From positions 1 through 64,000 of the forward strand of contig JAJGRE010000005.1 of assembly GCA_021083345.1 (NCBI GenBank): 64,000 nucleotides of DNA, in the 5' to 3' direction. The DNA comes from Calditrichales bacterium MX18-03. Lineage in GTDB: Bacteria; Bacillota; Clostridia; Lutisporales; Lutisporaceae. The translations under genes were made by a program, and so were the position numbers. Below, piece by piece: positions 1 through 11,309 of the stretch; positions within the stretch are counted from its first letter, which is position 1; the number at the start of each line of letters is the position of its first letter. Under the pieces are notes generated by a model, which was not told the origin of the DNA, ran no database searches, and was given only the letters and a program-made list of their open reading frames with translations.

Positions 1-139
1 TTAACCATTACCACTTTTTTTGAATCACGCTTTATAAGTTGTCTTGTCTTGCTGTCAGCCTCTCCGTGAAGCGTTCTTTCTGTTATGGCCGCATCCCTTC
101 GTCTGCTTTTTCTTCGCTTTCTTGGGGCGACAAGTATTG

Positions 140-168
140 ATTCTATCATCTTTTCGCTTCACCGTCAA
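140..168 (-). promoter_or_regulatory. downstream rRNA-type promoter (P2)
   Basis: The minus strand carries -35 TTGACG (163-168), a 17-base spacer and -10 TAGAAT (140-145), followed by CTTGTCGCC as in the upstream copy. The start point should be near 132. The remaining bases to position 1 look like an rRNA leader and hold no gene I can support. Transcription would run off the left edge of the window. Confidence 0.75.
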
Positions 169-220
169 CTGGAAGTTTCAGGTCCCTTGCCGCGCTCGTC
201 TCACGAGGCGACAAGAATAG

Positions 221-249
221 ATTCTATCACCTTTCGCAGTCCGGGTCAA
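221..249 (-). promoter_or_regulatory. upstream rRNA-type promoter (P1)
   Basis: Read on the minus strand, a -35 TTGACC (244-249) is followed by an exact 17-base spacer and a -10 TAGAAT (221-226). The bases just downstream end in CTTGTCGCC, and the same block recurs in the second promoter 81 bases further on. Duplicated strong promoters with a shared start-site block are typical of clostridial rRNA operons. No structural RNA is inside the window, so the rRNA assignment is inference. Confidence 0.75.
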
Positions 250-377
250 CTGTCAAATCCATCTAGCCGGATGCTTGAAGCTTCCTTATATATGCGATTT
301 GCTGCTGGATGACGTACTTAATCTGATTTGATTAACTTTCACATAAGTAATCTCACATATTTCTATTGTGTCGAATA

Positions 378-403
378 AAAAAGGCTTTTATACAAGCCTT
401 TTT
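378..403 (-). terminator. terminator after the HD-GYP gene
   Basis: A perfect 10-bp stem, AAAAAGGCTT / AAGCCTTTTT, with a six-base loop lies 60 bases downstream of the HD-GYP stop codon. On the minus strand it ends in a T-run. It separates the gyrase-side operon from the rRNA-type promoters. Confidence 0.8.
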
Positions 404-463
404 GCCTTATCGCCCTTTAAAATTTTTCCAATATAATTTTATGCGTGATTATTTCTCACTTTA

Positions 464-1531
464 TCAAATCGTTTGCTGTATGGATATGTTTATATTATCC
501 CTCAGTGATAGGTCTATCAACCTCGGTTCCTTCAGCTGTTTTCCTTCTTCATCAAAATACAGCATTACTTTAGGCTTAATATTGAAAGGCTGGACTTCTT
601 CTTCGATAACCACTCCAGTTTCGCCGGTGTTAAGCTCAACCCATTGGCCGTAACGGTATATGATGATGGTATTGATCAAAGCCTTGACAATCTCATGGTT
701 AAAATAGAAGTTGCCTGCACCCAGCAGATACTCTATGCTTTCCGTTCTCTTATGCTTGGTGCGGTGCGGTCTGTCGCTGGTTAAGGCATCATAGACATCA
801 CATACTGCAATGATCTTTGCCATTGTATGAATCTTTTCATTGGGCAGTGCATTTGGATAACCAGTTCCATCATACCTTTCATGGTGCTCCAGGATAACAT
901 TATAAATCTCTGCAGAAAATCCTTCCACGCCCTTTACAATCTCGAAGCCGTACCATGGATGTCTTTGAATGATCAGCTTTTCTTCCTCTGTCAGAGGACT
1001 GTTTTTCAGCAGAATGTCTTTGGGAACCTCCCGCATGCCTACATCATGCAATAATGCGGCCGTACCAAGAATGAAAAGTCGATGCTGGGGAAAAAACATT
1101 TCTTTTCCTACTGCTACTGCGTATATGCCAACACTCAGCGAATGCCGGAACAGATTCTCTCCCAAAGCACGCAGCGGCATCAACAAACTGATGACTCTGT
1201 CGCTCTTTAGTATTTCCAAAATCGTTGTCTTGATTTCTTTAATATTTTTATCCTTTTTTATATATTTCAGAATCTGGTTATCGATGATTTCTTCCGCTTC
1301 TTTCATCATAATTCCTTTTATGCTGACACTTAAGCTATGGTGCTCTTCACTAATATCCCTATAGATGAAGACGGAGTCAATATAGTTTTTCTTCAGGCCT
1401 ACAATCAGGTTATCCGATACGATTGTATTCTTTATAACCAGTATTTTACCTGCAGCATTAAAGACATCTGTTGCCAATACATCCCCAGGCAGCAGCTCAG
1501 CTACAGGCACCTCCAACATTTTCTCAGCCAT
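464..1531 (-). CDS. HD-GYP domain c-di-GMP phosphodiesterase
   Basis: This 355-residue protein probably hydrolyses cyclic di-GMP in the cytosol. The HD pair is at about residues 162-163 (LLHDVG), followed by the HPWYG helix, the EHHERYDGTGYP signature with GYP at about 224-226, and the DVYDAL metal-site segment. The N-terminal 110 residues (DUF3391-like) have no membrane segment or signal peptide, and there is no receiver domain. I use the ATG at 1531 because a GGGGGG Shine-Dalgarno precedes it; an ATG five codons upstream overlaps that site. It lies after gyrA with its own terminator on each side. The usual HDIGK lysine is methionine (HDVGM). Together with the GGDEF protein at 26 kb it implies active c-di-GMP turnover. 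Confidence 0.9.
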   Translation of the reverse strand: MAEKMLEVPVAELLPGDVLATDVFNAAGKILVIKNTIVSDNLIVGLKKNYIDSVFIYRDISEEHHSLSVSIKGIMMKEAEEIIDNQILKYIKKDKNIKEIKTTILEILKSDRVISLLMPLRALGENLFRHSLSVGIYAVAVGKEMFFPQHRLFILGTAALLHDVGMREVPKDILLKNSPLTEEEKLIIQRHPWYGFEIVKGVEGFSAEIYNVILEHHERYDGTGYPNALPNEKIHTMAKIIAVCDVYDALTSDRPHRTKHKRTESIEYLLGAGNFYFNHEIVKALINTIIIYRYGQWVELNTGETGVVIEEEVQPFNIKPKVMLYFDEEGKQLKEPRLIDLSLRDNINISIQQTI

Positions 1532-1640
1532 GTGCAATCCCCCCATTTCTGCTATATAATCTTATATCGTTCTTTTTTTAGGAAATTTTAGATAGGATTA
1601 TATGAAAAATCGCCTTTTTCTCGATTTTTCTAATGTTTAA

Positions 1641-1676
1641 AAAAGATAAAAACAGACTTCTCTGCTTTTATCTTTT
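1641..1676 (-). terminator. terminator after gyrA
   Basis: AAAAGATAAAA and TTTTATCTTTT form a long AT-rich stem with a GC-containing upper part, 16-51 bases past the gyrA stop codon. On the minus strand it is followed by T-rich sequence. It probably ends the gyrBA transcript before the HD-GYP gene's own expression is set. Confidence 0.7.
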
Positions 1677-1691
1677 CTATGGTTCAATCCT

Positions 1692-4133
1692 TTATTCTAC
1701 ATCCAGGTCAGGGCTTATTTTGGCTATGGATACCAAGCTGTCATCATCTTGTATCCGCATCAGCTTAACGCCTTGTGTGCTTCTTCCCATTTGGGACACT
1801 TCATTCACATTGATTCGGATGATGATACCCGACGTGTTGATCAGCATGATCTCATCATTATCCTTTACAACCTTCATGCCGACGATTTGTCCGGTCTTTC
1901 CGGTTATCTTGGAGGTCAGTATCCCTTTTCCGCCTCTTGTCTGAACCCTGTATTCTTCCAACAAAGTCCTTTTTCCAAAGCCTTTTTCGCTGATAACCAA
2001 CAAATCAGCGCCTTCCTCAACAATATCCATCCCTACAACAAAATCGCCGGGATTCAGGGTTATACCCTTGACACCCTGAGCTGACCTACCCATTGCCCTT
2101 ACATCGGACTCTGGGAAACGAATAGATAAACCATGTCTGGTCGCAGCAATAAGCTCTGTCGTCCCGCGGGTCAATTTCACGCCAATCAACTCATCTACAT
2201 CCAAAAGCGTAATAGCTGTTATTCCTGTACTACGAGAGCTTTCATACTCCTTCAGCTCCGTTTTCTTAATAACGCCGCGTCTTGTCATGAATATGAGGTA
2301 TTTGCCGTCTTCAAAATCTTTGATTTTGATAACCGCGTTAACCTTCTCATCAGGAGCCAGCTGCAGCAAATTGACCAAGGCCGTACCCTTTGCCTGCCTT
2401 CCGCCTTCCGGTATTTCATAAGTCTTCAGCTTATACATCTTTCCTTTATTGGTAAAGAAGAGAATGTAATTGTGGGTAGAGGTAATGAACAAATGCTCTA
2501 CAAAATCCTCTTCCCTTGTCTGAAGTCCGGTAATACCTCTTCCACCGCGTCTTTGGCTCTTATAAGTATCTGCCGGTAGTCTCTTGATATAGCCGAAATG
2601 CGTTATGGTTACTGCTACCTCATGTTCATCGATAAAATCCTCTTCGTTAAACTCCTCTACCGAAGCCATGATTCTGGTACGTCTCTTATCCGCAAAACGC
2701 TTCCTTATTTCCAGAAGCTCATCCTTGATGACCATAAGAATCTTATGCTCGCTGGCCAATAAGGATCTATAATACTCAATATCCTTTATCAAAGCCAGGT
2801 ATTCATCTTCTATTTTGTCTCTTTCCAGACCTGTCAAGCTGCGCAGTCTCATTTCGGCAATGGCTTCCGCTTGCATTTCGGAGAGGCCGAACCGTTCCAT
2901 CATCCTCTGTTTGGCAATGGCCACATTTTTTGAGCTTCTTAGTATATTGATGATCTCATCAATATTATCTAAGGCAATCCTCAAGCCTTCCAGAATATGT
3001 GCTCTTGCCTCTGCTTTTCTCAGGTCGAACTGTGTTCTTCTCGTAATGATCTCTTTCTGATGATCGATATAATGCTTGATGATGGCCTGCAGGGTCAAAA
3101 CTTTGGGCTGTCCCTGCACCAGTGCCAGCATGATAATGCTATAGGTTTCCTGCATTTGGGTGTGTTTATAGAGCTGATTCAACACCACATTGGCGTTAGC
3201 GTCCCGCTTAAGCTCAATGACTACCCGCATACCGCTGCGGTCGGACTCATCCCGGAGATCGGAAATTCCTTCAAGCTTTTTATCCTTTACGAGGTCTGCA
3301 ATCTTTTCGATCATTGCTGCTTTGTTTACCTGAAAAGGAATCTCGCTGACAACAATTCGCTGTCGGTTATTACCCATTTCTTCAATTTCTGCGATGGCCC
3401 TTACTGTGACCTTTCCTCTTCCGGTAGCGTAAGCCTTTTTGATGCCTTCTTTCCCCATGATCATGCCGCCGGTAGGAAAATCAGGGCCTTTCATGATTTT
3501 TAGTATATCATCCAGCTCAATATCCGGATTATCAATGTTTGCAATAACAGAATCGATAACCTCTCCCAGATTATGAGGGGGAATTGAGGTTGCCATACCC
3601 ACCGCTATACCGTTGCTACCGTTTACCAGTAAATTGGGATATCTGGCCGGTAAAACATCGGGCTCCTTTAAGCTCTCATCATAATTCGGAGAAAAATTGA
3701 CCGTTTCTTTTTCTATGTCCCTTAAAAGCTCAACTGCAATTTTTGACATCCTTGACTCGGTATAACGCATGGCCGCAGCACTATCGCCGTCAACTGAACC
3801 AAAGTTTCCATGGCCGTCAATCAGCATATAACGATATGAAAAATCCTGTGCCATTCTAACCATGGTATCGTACACGGAAGCATCGCCATGGGGATGATAT
3901 TTACCCAATACTTCCCCGACTGTGGTTGCTGATTTTCTATGCGGTTTGTCCGGCGTAAAGCCGAGGTTATTCATTGCAAATAAAATTCTCCGGTGTACCG
4001 GCTTCAGACCATCCCTTACATCCGGCAGTGCACGCTGTACAATAACACTCATTGCGTAGTCAATGAAGGATTTTTTCATCTCATCTTCTATATTGACCGG
4101 CAATATGCTTTGTCTTTCAATTTCCAAATCCAT
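1692..4133 (-). CDS. gyrA: DNA gyrase subunit A
   Basis: The 813-residue A subunit of DNA gyrase breaks and rejoins DNA during ATP-driven negative supercoiling. The catalytic tyrosine is in the [10 protein letters not shown] motif, the N-terminal winged-helix region begins with the usual [10 protein letters not shown], and the GyrA box QRRGGRG marks the C-terminal DNA-wrapping domain, so this is gyrase rather than topoisomerase IV. Length is normal. The ATG at 4133 sits only two bases after GGAGG; a TTG two codons later has better spacing and could be the real start. The gene follows gyrB by 39 bases in one transcription unit. Confidence 0.98.
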   Translation of the reverse strand: MDLEIERQSILPVNIEDEMKKSFIDYAMSVIVQRALPDVRDGLKPVHRRILFAMNNLGFTPDKPHRKSATTVGEVLGKYHPHGDASVYDTMVRMAQDFSYRYMLIDGHGNFGSVDGDSAAAMRYTESRMSKIAVELLRDIEKETVNFSPNYDESLKEPDVLPARYPNLLVNGSNGIAVGMATSIPPHNLGEVIDSVIANIDNPDIELDDILKIMKGPDFPTGGMIMGKEGIKKAYATGRGKVTVRAIAEIEEMGNNRQRIVVSEIPFQVNKAAMIEKIADLVKDKKLEGISDLRDESDRSGMRVVIELKRDANANVVLNQLYKHTQMQETYSIIMLALVQGQPKVLTLQAIIKHYIDHQKEIITRRTQFDLRKAEARAHILEGLRIALDNIDEIINILRSSKNVAIAKQRMMERFGLSEMQAEAIAEMRLRSLTGLERDKIEDEYLALIKDIEYYRSLLASEHKILMVIKDELLEIRKRFADKRRTRIMASVEEFNEEDFIDEHEVAVTITHFGYIKRLPADTYKSQRRGGRGITGLQTREEDFVEHLFITSTHNYILFFTNKGKMYKLKTYEIPEGGRQAKGTALVNLLQLAPDEKVNAVIKIKDFEDGKYLIFMTRRGVIKKTELKEYESSRSTGITAITLLDVDELIGVKLTRGTTELIAATRHGLSIRFPESDVRAMGRSAQGVKGITLNPGDFVVGMDIVEEGADLLVISEKGFGKRTLLEEYRVQTRGGKGILTSKITGKTGQIVGMKVVKDNDEIMLINTSGIIIRINVNEVSQMGRSTQGVKLMRIQDDDSLVSIAKISPDLDVE

Positions 4134-4172
4134 TACCTCCAGAAGTTCTTATATGACCCCAAAATCAATTCC

Positions 4173-6104
<1,932 letters not shown>

Positions 6105-6374
6105 CTACTTCAATGAAATATCGTCTATGAATCCGGCTCTTTTGTATAATGTTACAGAAGAAATGGGAGACATGTATATGATAGTCTTTTTTCCCTTTTC
6201 GGATAAGACGAAGGATTTGGGTTCATCATCGGAAATCCTGCGGATGAAACCTTCATCTTCTGCAGTTTTCAGAAACTCTTTGGTATGATTGGACATATTG
6301 CTTGATTCAATATCCATGATGGATATGACATCCTTCAAGGATATGACAACATCTCCTCCAAGGTGAATGAACAT
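6105..6374 (-). CDS. remB: RemB family regulator (DUF370)
   Basis: An 89-residue protein of the DUF370 family, named RemB (YaaB) in Bacillus, where the related RemA binds DNA and controls matrix and osmoprotection genes. The family start MFIHLGGDVVISLKDVISI is clear, as is the tail SVTLYKRAG. It occupies the conserved slot between recF and gyrB. The start follows an AAGGGAGG Shine-Dalgarno. Its targets in this organism are unknown. Confidence 0.9.
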   Translation of the reverse strand: MFIHLGGDVVISLKDVISIMDIESSNMSNHTKEFLKTAEDEGFIRRISDDEPKSFVLSEKGKKTIIYMSPISSVTLYKRAGFIDDISLK

Positions 6375-6433
6375 TAACTTGTCCTCCCTTATATTTCAAA
6401 TATTCAAATTATAAAAACAAGCCCATAAAAATA

Positions 6434-7570
6434 TTATAACCTTTTATCGTCTAAACTAAAAGATTCCTTTTCAATCTTTCCCTCAATTACATGAAAAACA
6501 GACATGTCCGTGATCTGAAATTTATTCAGATGCTCCACATCCGTGCAGGTAATGATGGTCTGAATACTGCTGATGAACTCTATCAGGAAGTATTGCCTCT
6601 GTGTGTCCAGTTCTGAAAAAACATCATCCAGAAGCAGCACCGGAACATCATTTGTCTCATTCTTGATATACTCCAATTCCGCCAGTTTCAGCGACAATAA
6701 GGCTGTTCTCTGCTGCCCCTGTGATGAAAAGGTTCTTGCCTCATTTCCGTCAATGTATATCAATACATCGTCACGGTGCGGACCCTTGTGGGTCAACCCC
6801 CTTCTGGCGTCGATCTCCCTGAAGTCATATAAGTTTTCCCTGAACCTTTTCTTTATTTCCGTTTCATTTTCTTCCCCATATGGAACTGAGCTTTTATACC
6901 TTATATCCAGCTTTTCTCTATCCCTTGTTATCCTGTAATGAATTTCTTCTGCATATTCATTTATCCGCCTGATGAAAAGCGCTCGGCTTTTAATGAGTCT
7001 GCTTCCAAACTCAGCTAACTGCTCATCCCATACATCAATGGTTTTCAACAGTTTTTCATTTTTCTTTCCCTCAAGCAGCAGATTATTCCTCTGCTCCAGT
7101 ACCTTTAGGTATTGTACAAGATGGTAATAATAGCCCGGCTTTGCCTGGGACATAATAATATCTACAAACCTTCTTCTTTCTGAGGGGCCTTCTTTTATGA
7201 TTTTCATGTGGTCGGGCGAAAAAATGACCGTGTGGAGATTCCCTATCAGTTCTCCTATTTTTGTTAATTTTACACCGTTCAGCTTTATCTGCTTTTTAGT
7301 ATTCCGGTGAAGATACATCTCAATAGATTGCTCTTCGTTTTCTTTCTCGTAGGCTATTTTTATCCGGGCGTCATCCTGATTCCATCTGATAAGCTCTGAA
7401 TCCTTCTGGCTCCGATGAGACTTTCCGGTTGAAAGTAGGTGTATGGACTCCAATATATTGGTCTTTCCTTGAGCATTTTGTCCGTATAGGATATTAATCC
7501 CCTTATTTAACCGGATATCGAGGTCTTCATAGTTTCTGTAATTTTTCAGCAAGATACTTTTTATATGCAA
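6434..7570 (-). CDS. recF: DNA repair and replication protein RecF
   Basis: A 378-residue SMC-like ATPase that helps load RecA at gapped or stalled forks together with RecO and RecR. The Walker A motif GQNAQGKTN is near residue 30, the ABC signature region reads TFSSQGQQRTALLSLKLAE, and Walker B is PVLLLDDVFSELD. I place the start at a TTG (7570), because the N-terminus then aligns with the usual M-x-I-K-x-L-x-L-K-N-F/Y-R-N-Y; a GTG three codons upstream overlaps the GGGGTG ribosome-binding site. It lies 20 bases after the S4 gene. Confidence 0.96.
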   Translation of the reverse strand: MHIKSILLKNYRNYEDLDIRLNKGINILYGQNAQGKTNILESIHLLSTGKSHRSQKDSELIRWNQDDARIKIAYEKENEEQSIEMYLHRNTKKQIKLNGVKLTKIGELIGNLHTVIFSPDHMKIIKEGPSERRRFVDIIMSQAKPGYYYHLVQYLKVLEQRNNLLLEGKKNEKLLKTIDVWDEQLAEFGSRLIKSRALFIRRINEYAEEIHYRITRDREKLDIRYKSSVPYGEENETEIKKRFRENLYDFREIDARRGLTHKGPHRDDVLIYIDGNEARTFSSQGQQRTALLSLKLAELEYIKNETNDVPVLLLDDVFSELDTQRQYFLIEFISSIQTIITCTDVEHLNKFQITDMSVFHVIEGKIEKESFSLDDKRL

Positions 7571-7590
7571 TTTAAGCACCCCAGCATCCT

Positions 7591-7797
7591 TTATACGATT
7601 TCATAAATCTTCCGCATGATCTCTACGGTATCGCCCTTCCGAAGCTTTTTTCCCCGGGCCAGTTCTGCCTGGCCGTTTACCTTGACCAAGCCGTCGGAGA
7701 TGATATTCTTGGATTCTCCCCCCGTAGACGTGATGCCTGCATATTTCAAGAATTGATCCAACTTGATGAAATCCGTATCAATCCTTACTTTTTCCAT
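7591..7797 (-). CDS. yaaA: S4 domain RNA-binding protein YaaA
   Basis: A 68-residue single S4-domain protein, found between dnaN and recF in most Firmicutes and sometimes called RlbA. The S4 signature is IKLDQFLKYAG...SKNIISDGLVKVNG. The ATG at 7797 is preceded by GGAAGGTGAG; an upstream ATG at 7818 would add seven residues but overlaps that site. It likely binds structured RNA, perhaps ribosomal, but its exact role is not known. Confidence 0.92.
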   Translation of the reverse strand: MEKVRIDTDFIKLDQFLKYAGITSTGGESKNIISDGLVKVNGQAELARGKKLRKGDTVEIMRKIYEIV

Positions 7798-7844
7798 TAT
7801 CTCACCTTCCTTTTTCATTTGGTTTTCCTCTTGTCCTTACTAAG

Positions 7845-7870
7845 AAAAGTACAACTGCCGTTGTACTTTT
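7845..7870 (-). terminator. hairpin between dnaN and yaaA
   Basis: A perfect 11-bp inverted repeat, AAAAGTACAAC / GTTGTACTTTT, with a four-base loop lies just after the dnaN stop codon. On the minus strand the T-run is followed by more T-rich sequence. It may end or attenuate the dnaA-dnaN transcript. Confidence 0.7.
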
Positions 7871-7880
7871 GACGATCCTC

Positions 7881-8987
7881 TTAGCTATTTTTTTTGAATC
7901 TGGCAGGAAGTACAAGATACAGATAGCCTGTTTCATCGCAGGGTCTTATGATGCTGGGGCTGACGTTGGATGTAAACTCAATGGTTATTTCTTCGCTTTC
8001 TATGACCTTCAGAACATCCATAAAGTATTTGGCGTTAAAAGCGATTTCAATATCGCTGCCTTCCTTCTTTATCTTCAGTTCTTCATGAACATCTCCGTTC
8101 TGCGAGTTGGACATGATGATCATCAACTCATCCAATATCTCGAATTTGATCATATTGTTGCTGGAATCCTTGGCAAACAGAGCTGCTCTATCGCATGAAT
8201 CCATCAATTTGTCCGCTGAAACGTTGACTTTTATTTTATAATCCGAGGGAATGATCTGCTTATAATTTATGAATTCCCCCTCCAAAAGTCTTGATACTAC
8301 TATTGTTTCCGCTATCTGAACCAATATGTGGTTTTTTGTAAAATAGATGCTGACAGGCTCTTCGTTATCATTCAATATTTTACCCACCTCAGACAGAGAC
8401 TTACCGGGTATGACTGCTTTAAAGCTGTTGTCATTCATGATACCTTTCCATCTGACAGCCATTCTGAAGCCGTCAAGGGCCACAAGGGTCATCTTTTCAC
8501 CTGTAATGTCAAAAAGAACTCCGGTCAGAATAGGACGTATTTCATCCGTAGATACCGCGAAGATCGTCTGCCTGATCATGTCCTTGAAAGTACCCTGTGC
8601 CAAGGTTATGCCATTTTCCTTTTTTACGCTGGTCAATTCCGGATACTCGTCATGAGGTAGGCTGATGATCTTGAAGCTTGAACTCTCACTTTTTATATAG
8701 ACAAGATTGTTTTCTACCGTTTCTATTTCCACATCGGCATCCGGCAGCTTCCTGACTATTTCTCCGACGATTTTTGATGACAATACGATCCTGCCAGGTT
8801 CAATCACATCGACGCTGGAAACAGTCTCTATACCCAGCTCCAAGTCGGTTGCCGTCAGCTTCAGCTTACCGTTTTTCGCATCAAAAAGAATGCCTTCCAG
8901 AATAGGAAGCGTGGTTTTTGAAGGGACGGCTTTTTGCACGGTGTTGATACCGTCCAAAAGGTTGGAACGTGTGGTGATAATCTTCAT
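7881..8987 (-). CDS. dnaN: DNA polymerase III beta sliding clamp
   Basis: The 368-residue beta clamp that tethers the replicative polymerase to DNA. The three-domain clamp fold is evident from segments such as TLPILEGILF, RPILTGVLFD and the C-terminal YLVLPAR. The length is typical. The start codon follows GGAGG by nine bases, and those nine bases are exactly TTATCCACA, a perfect DnaA box, so DnaA could interfere with dnaN expression. It is separated from dnaA by a 239-base stretch that carries part of the origin. Confidence 0.98.
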   Translation of the reverse strand: MKIITTRSNLLDGINTVQKAVPSKTTLPILEGILFDAKNGKLKLTATDLELGIETVSSVDVIEPGRIVLSSKIVGEIVRKLPDADVEIETVENNLVYIKSESSSFKIISLPHDEYPELTSVKKENGITLAQGTFKDMIRQTIFAVSTDEIRPILTGVLFDITGEKMTLVALDGFRMAVRWKGIMNDNSFKAVIPGKSLSEVGKILNDNEEPVSIYFTKNHILVQIAETIVVSRLLEGEFINYKQIIPSDYKIKVNVSADKLMDSCDRAALFAKDSSNNMIKFEILDELMIIMSNSQNGDVHEELKIKKEGSDIEIAFNAKYFMDVLKVIESEEITIEFTSNVSPSIIRPCDETGYLYLVLPARFKKNS

Positions 8988-9226
8988 TGTGGATAACCTC
9001 CGGCTTTTTTAGAATAGATATATAATAAAATATTTTAGTAGTAATAGTAATAGGGGCTGTTGAAAAGTGCAAAACCCTTTGAAAGGCTTGAAGAATAACA
9101 AAAGCAACTGTTTATAAAACAGAAGTTAAACTGGATAAGGTTGTGCATAATAAGGTCAGCTTAAAAAACTGAATTTTTTTATAAACAGGATATGCAATAC
9201 TTATCAACAGGTCTCTTTTAAAATAA
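8988..9226. other. oriC: oriC right-hand part (dnaA-dnaN spacer, probable unwinding element)
   Basis: A perfect DnaA box, TGTGGATAA, lies at 8988-8996. A run of six TAG/TAA triplets fills 9036-9053, matching the DnaA-trio element of Bacillus-type origins. It is followed by a short GC block (GGGGC) and a degenerate box TGTTGAAAA (9058-9066). TGTGCATAA is at 9142-9150 and TTATCAACA at 9201-9209. The order trio, GC block, box is what the family of basal unwinding systems predicts. The unwinding role is inferred from similarity. Confidence 0.8.
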
Positions 9227-10558
9227 CTACCCTTCCAGCTTGTTTTTCATCTCTTCTATAAGGCTTCTCAGATTCGAATCGACTTTTATATCGGTTGATA
9301 CTTTTTCATGAGCATGCATGATGGTGGTATGATCCCTTCCGAATTCTTCTCCGATCCGAGGCAGAGAAAGGTCTGTCATCTCCCTGCAAAGATACATTGC
9401 AATTTGCCTGGGCATGACCACGGTACGGTTTCTCTTTTTTGCGTTAAAATCTTCTATTTTAATATGAAAGTATTGGCTTACGATGTCTTTGATGGCATTT
9501 GGCGTCAAAAGCTTGGGTCTGGTGCTGGATATGATATCCTTCAGGGCCTCTGTAGCCAGGTCTTCATTTATTTCCCCATTGGTCAGGGAGGAGTAAGCGA
9601 CGATGCGGATCAGTGCGCCTTCAAGCTCCCGTATATTGGATTGGATTTTTTTTGCAATTAATAGCATGACATTATCCGATATATTAATATTCTCTACCTT
9701 TGCTTTCTTCTTAAGGATAGCGATCCTGGTTTCCAAATCCGGCGGTGCGATGTCGGCTATAAGACCCTGCTCGAACCTTGAACGGAGACGGTCCTCAAGG
9801 GTGGGTATTTCTTTTGGCGGCCGGTCACTGGATATGATGATTTGTTTGTTTGCTTCATATAGGGAATTAAAGGTATGGAAAAACTCCTCCTGTGTTCTTT
9901 CTTTGCCGGCAATAAACTGAATGTCGTCAATCAGCAAAACATCAACGCTTCTGTATTTGCTTCGGAATTCGTTGTTTCTGTCGTCACGGATGGAGTTAAT
10001 GAGTTCGTTGGTAAAGGTCTCTGAAGAGATATAGACAACCTTTGCTTTTTTATTCTGCTTGAGTATATAATGCCCGATAGCATGCATCAGGTGTGTTTTT
10101 CCCAGTCCGACACCTCCATAAATAAAAAGAGGGTTGTAAGCCTTTGCAGGTGATTCAGCTACGGCGACGGAAGCGGCATGTGCCAGCCTGTTGCTGTTGC
10201 CGATTACAAAAGTATCGAATACATATTTTGGATTCAATGATGAGTTAACAGTTTCTTCGGGAGGCTGCTTATTGGAATCCTCACGCATCAGTGTTGAAAG
10301 GTTGTCCTCGGTGGGAATCACGAATTTGATGTCAAAATACTTCGAGGTAACCTGTTTCAGTGCGTTTTTGATCAGTGCGACATATCTTGTTTCCAAAATA
10401 CCCTTTGTAAAATCATCGGGCACAGAAAAGATAAAAACGCTGTCGTTGGCTGAAATAGGCTGGATTGCCTTAAGCCATGTATTAAAACTGACTTCTGTCA
10501 ATTCGACCTTTATGATGTCGAGGGTTTTGTCCCAGGCTTCTGAAATCTGAGGGTTCAT
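9227..10558 (-). CDS. dnaA: chromosomal replication initiator DnaA
   Basis: The 443-residue initiator protein that binds DnaA boxes and unwinds oriC. Domain I is N-terminal ([11 protein letters not shown]). The AAA+ module has Walker [12 protein letters not shown] near residue 150 and Walker [14 protein letters not shown], and domain IV carries the box-recognition signature [14 protein letters not shown]. An AAGGAGG Shine-Dalgarno precedes the ATG. DnaA boxes flank the gene on both sides, consistent with autoregulation. It is transcribed leftward, and rpmH is divergent across the origin. Confidence 0.99.
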   Translation of the reverse strand: MNPQISEAWDKTLDIIKVELTEVSFNTWLKAIQPISANDSVFIFSVPDDFTKGILETRYVALIKNALKQVTSKYFDIKFVIPTEDNLSTLMREDSNKQPPEETVNSSLNPKYVFDTFVIGNSNRLAHAASVAVAESPAKAYNPLFIYGGVGLGKTHLMHAIGHYILKQNKKAKVVYISSETFTNELINSIRDDRNNEFRSKYRSVDVLLIDDIQFIAGKERTQEEFFHTFNSLYEANKQIIISSDRPPKEIPTLEDRLRSRFEQGLIADIAPPDLETRIAILKKKAKVENINISDNVMLLIAKKIQSNIRELEGALIRIVAYSSLTNGEINEDLATEALKDIISSTRPKLLTPNAIKDIVSQYFHIKIEDFNAKKRNRTVVMPRQIAMYLCREMTDLSLPRIGEEFGRDHTTIMHAHEKVSTDIKVDSNLRSLIEEMKNKLEG

Positions 10559-10960
10559 AAGCGTCCTCCTTAGTAAGAAATATAAACAAGGTTATACACA
10601 GTACTGCTGATTATGGGTGTTTTATTCTACATGCTTGTCATATGAATAAAACTGTTAATAAATTGTTAATATAAATATAAAAGGAAAACAAGTCAATCAG
10701 GTTGTCAACAGCATAAAAAATAATGATATCCACAGCAAGAAGTGAGATAATCATTATATTATTTCCAATTTATGAATAGTAAATACACAGAAATTATATG
10801 TTATACACACTTTATACACAGTTGTGCATAACTATTGTCAGCTTTAGAAGTTATACACAGTAATATTAATATAATAGCAAAAGAATGAAGGAAATACAAT
10901 AAATTTTAGAGACTTATCCACAAATAATCAAACTGTAGATATTAATATCCACAAGAAGAC
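10559..10960. other. oriC: oriC left-hand DnaA-box cluster upstream of dnaA
   Basis: This AT-rich stretch between dnaA and rpmH contains DnaA-box-like 9-mers: TTATACACA at 10592-10600, 10801-10809, 10812-10820 and 10851-10859; TGTGCATAA at 10823-10831; ATATCCACA at 10726-10734 and 10945-10953; and the perfect consensus TTATCCACA at 10914-10922. The recurring TTATACACA variant suggests a local preference. No gene is present here. The remaining bases to rpmH hold only its promoter and leader. Confidence 0.9.
10668..10696 (-). promoter_or_regulatory. probable dnaA promoter
   Basis: On the minus strand, TTGACT (10691-10696), a 17-base spacer and TATATT (10668-10673) form a sigma-A-type promoter about 110 bases upstream of the dnaA start. 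The TTATACACA box at 10592-10600 lies in the would-be leader, a position suited to DnaA autorepression. Confidence 0.6.
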
Positions 10961-11035
10961 GAAATGAAGATGTGGAATTTAATGGTCTTTGATGCCTATA
11001 TGAGTGATAAATACTGGTGTGCAGTAATATTTTTG

Positions 11036-11064
11036 TTGACATGCACTTTCATTCTCTTTATAAT
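11036..11064 (+). promoter_or_regulatory. rpmH promoter
   Basis: Perfect consensus TTGACA (11036-11041) and TATAAT (11059-11064) are separated by 17 bases. The promoter lies 64 bases upstream of the rpmH start and drives the rightward ribosomal-protein/RNase P block. Confidence 0.9.
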
Positions 11065-11127
11065 TTTAATAGTAAAGTGGTGTATTATGCTTTATGATAT
11101 AATGTTATGTGTTAGGGGGTGTAAGTG

Positions 11128-11262
11128 ATGTTGATGACATACCAGCCGAAGAAGAGACAGAGAAAGAAAGTGCATGGCTTCAGAGAAAGAATGAGCACTT
11201 CAACAGGCAGAGATGTTTTAAAGAGAAGAAGAAGAAAAGGTAGAAAAAGACTGACAGTATAA
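11128..11262 (+). CDS. rpmH: ribosomal protein bL34
   Basis: A 44-residue, very basic protein of the large ribosomal subunit. The sequence [20 protein letters not shown]...[18 protein letters not shown] is diagnostic. It starts at the ATG at 11128 after an AGGGGGTG ribosome-binding site; the ATG two codons later (11134) would give the usual 42-residue form. It is followed at once by a hairpin, which fits the much higher demand for L34 than for RNase P protein. Confidence 0.97.
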   Translation: MLMTYQPKKRQRKKVHGFRERMSTSTGRDVLKRRRRKGRKRLTV

Positions 11263-11284
11263 GGCCGCGGCGTGTGGCCTTTTT
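11261..11284 (+). terminator. partial terminator between rpmH and rnpA
   Basis: AAGGCC (11261-11266) pairs with GGCCTT (11276-11281), followed by TTTC. It overlaps the rpmH stop codon. A weak stem and a short T-run suggest attenuation rather than full termination before rnpA. Confidence 0.6.
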
Positions 11285-11309
11285 CTGTAGTTGAAAACCG
11301 GAGGAAAGA

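Noticed and set aside
85-312. 75-codon ORF near the left edge
   Set aside because: It lies opposite the tandem rRNA-type promoters; its repeated IDSI segment comes from the duplicated -10 regions, not from a protein repeat.
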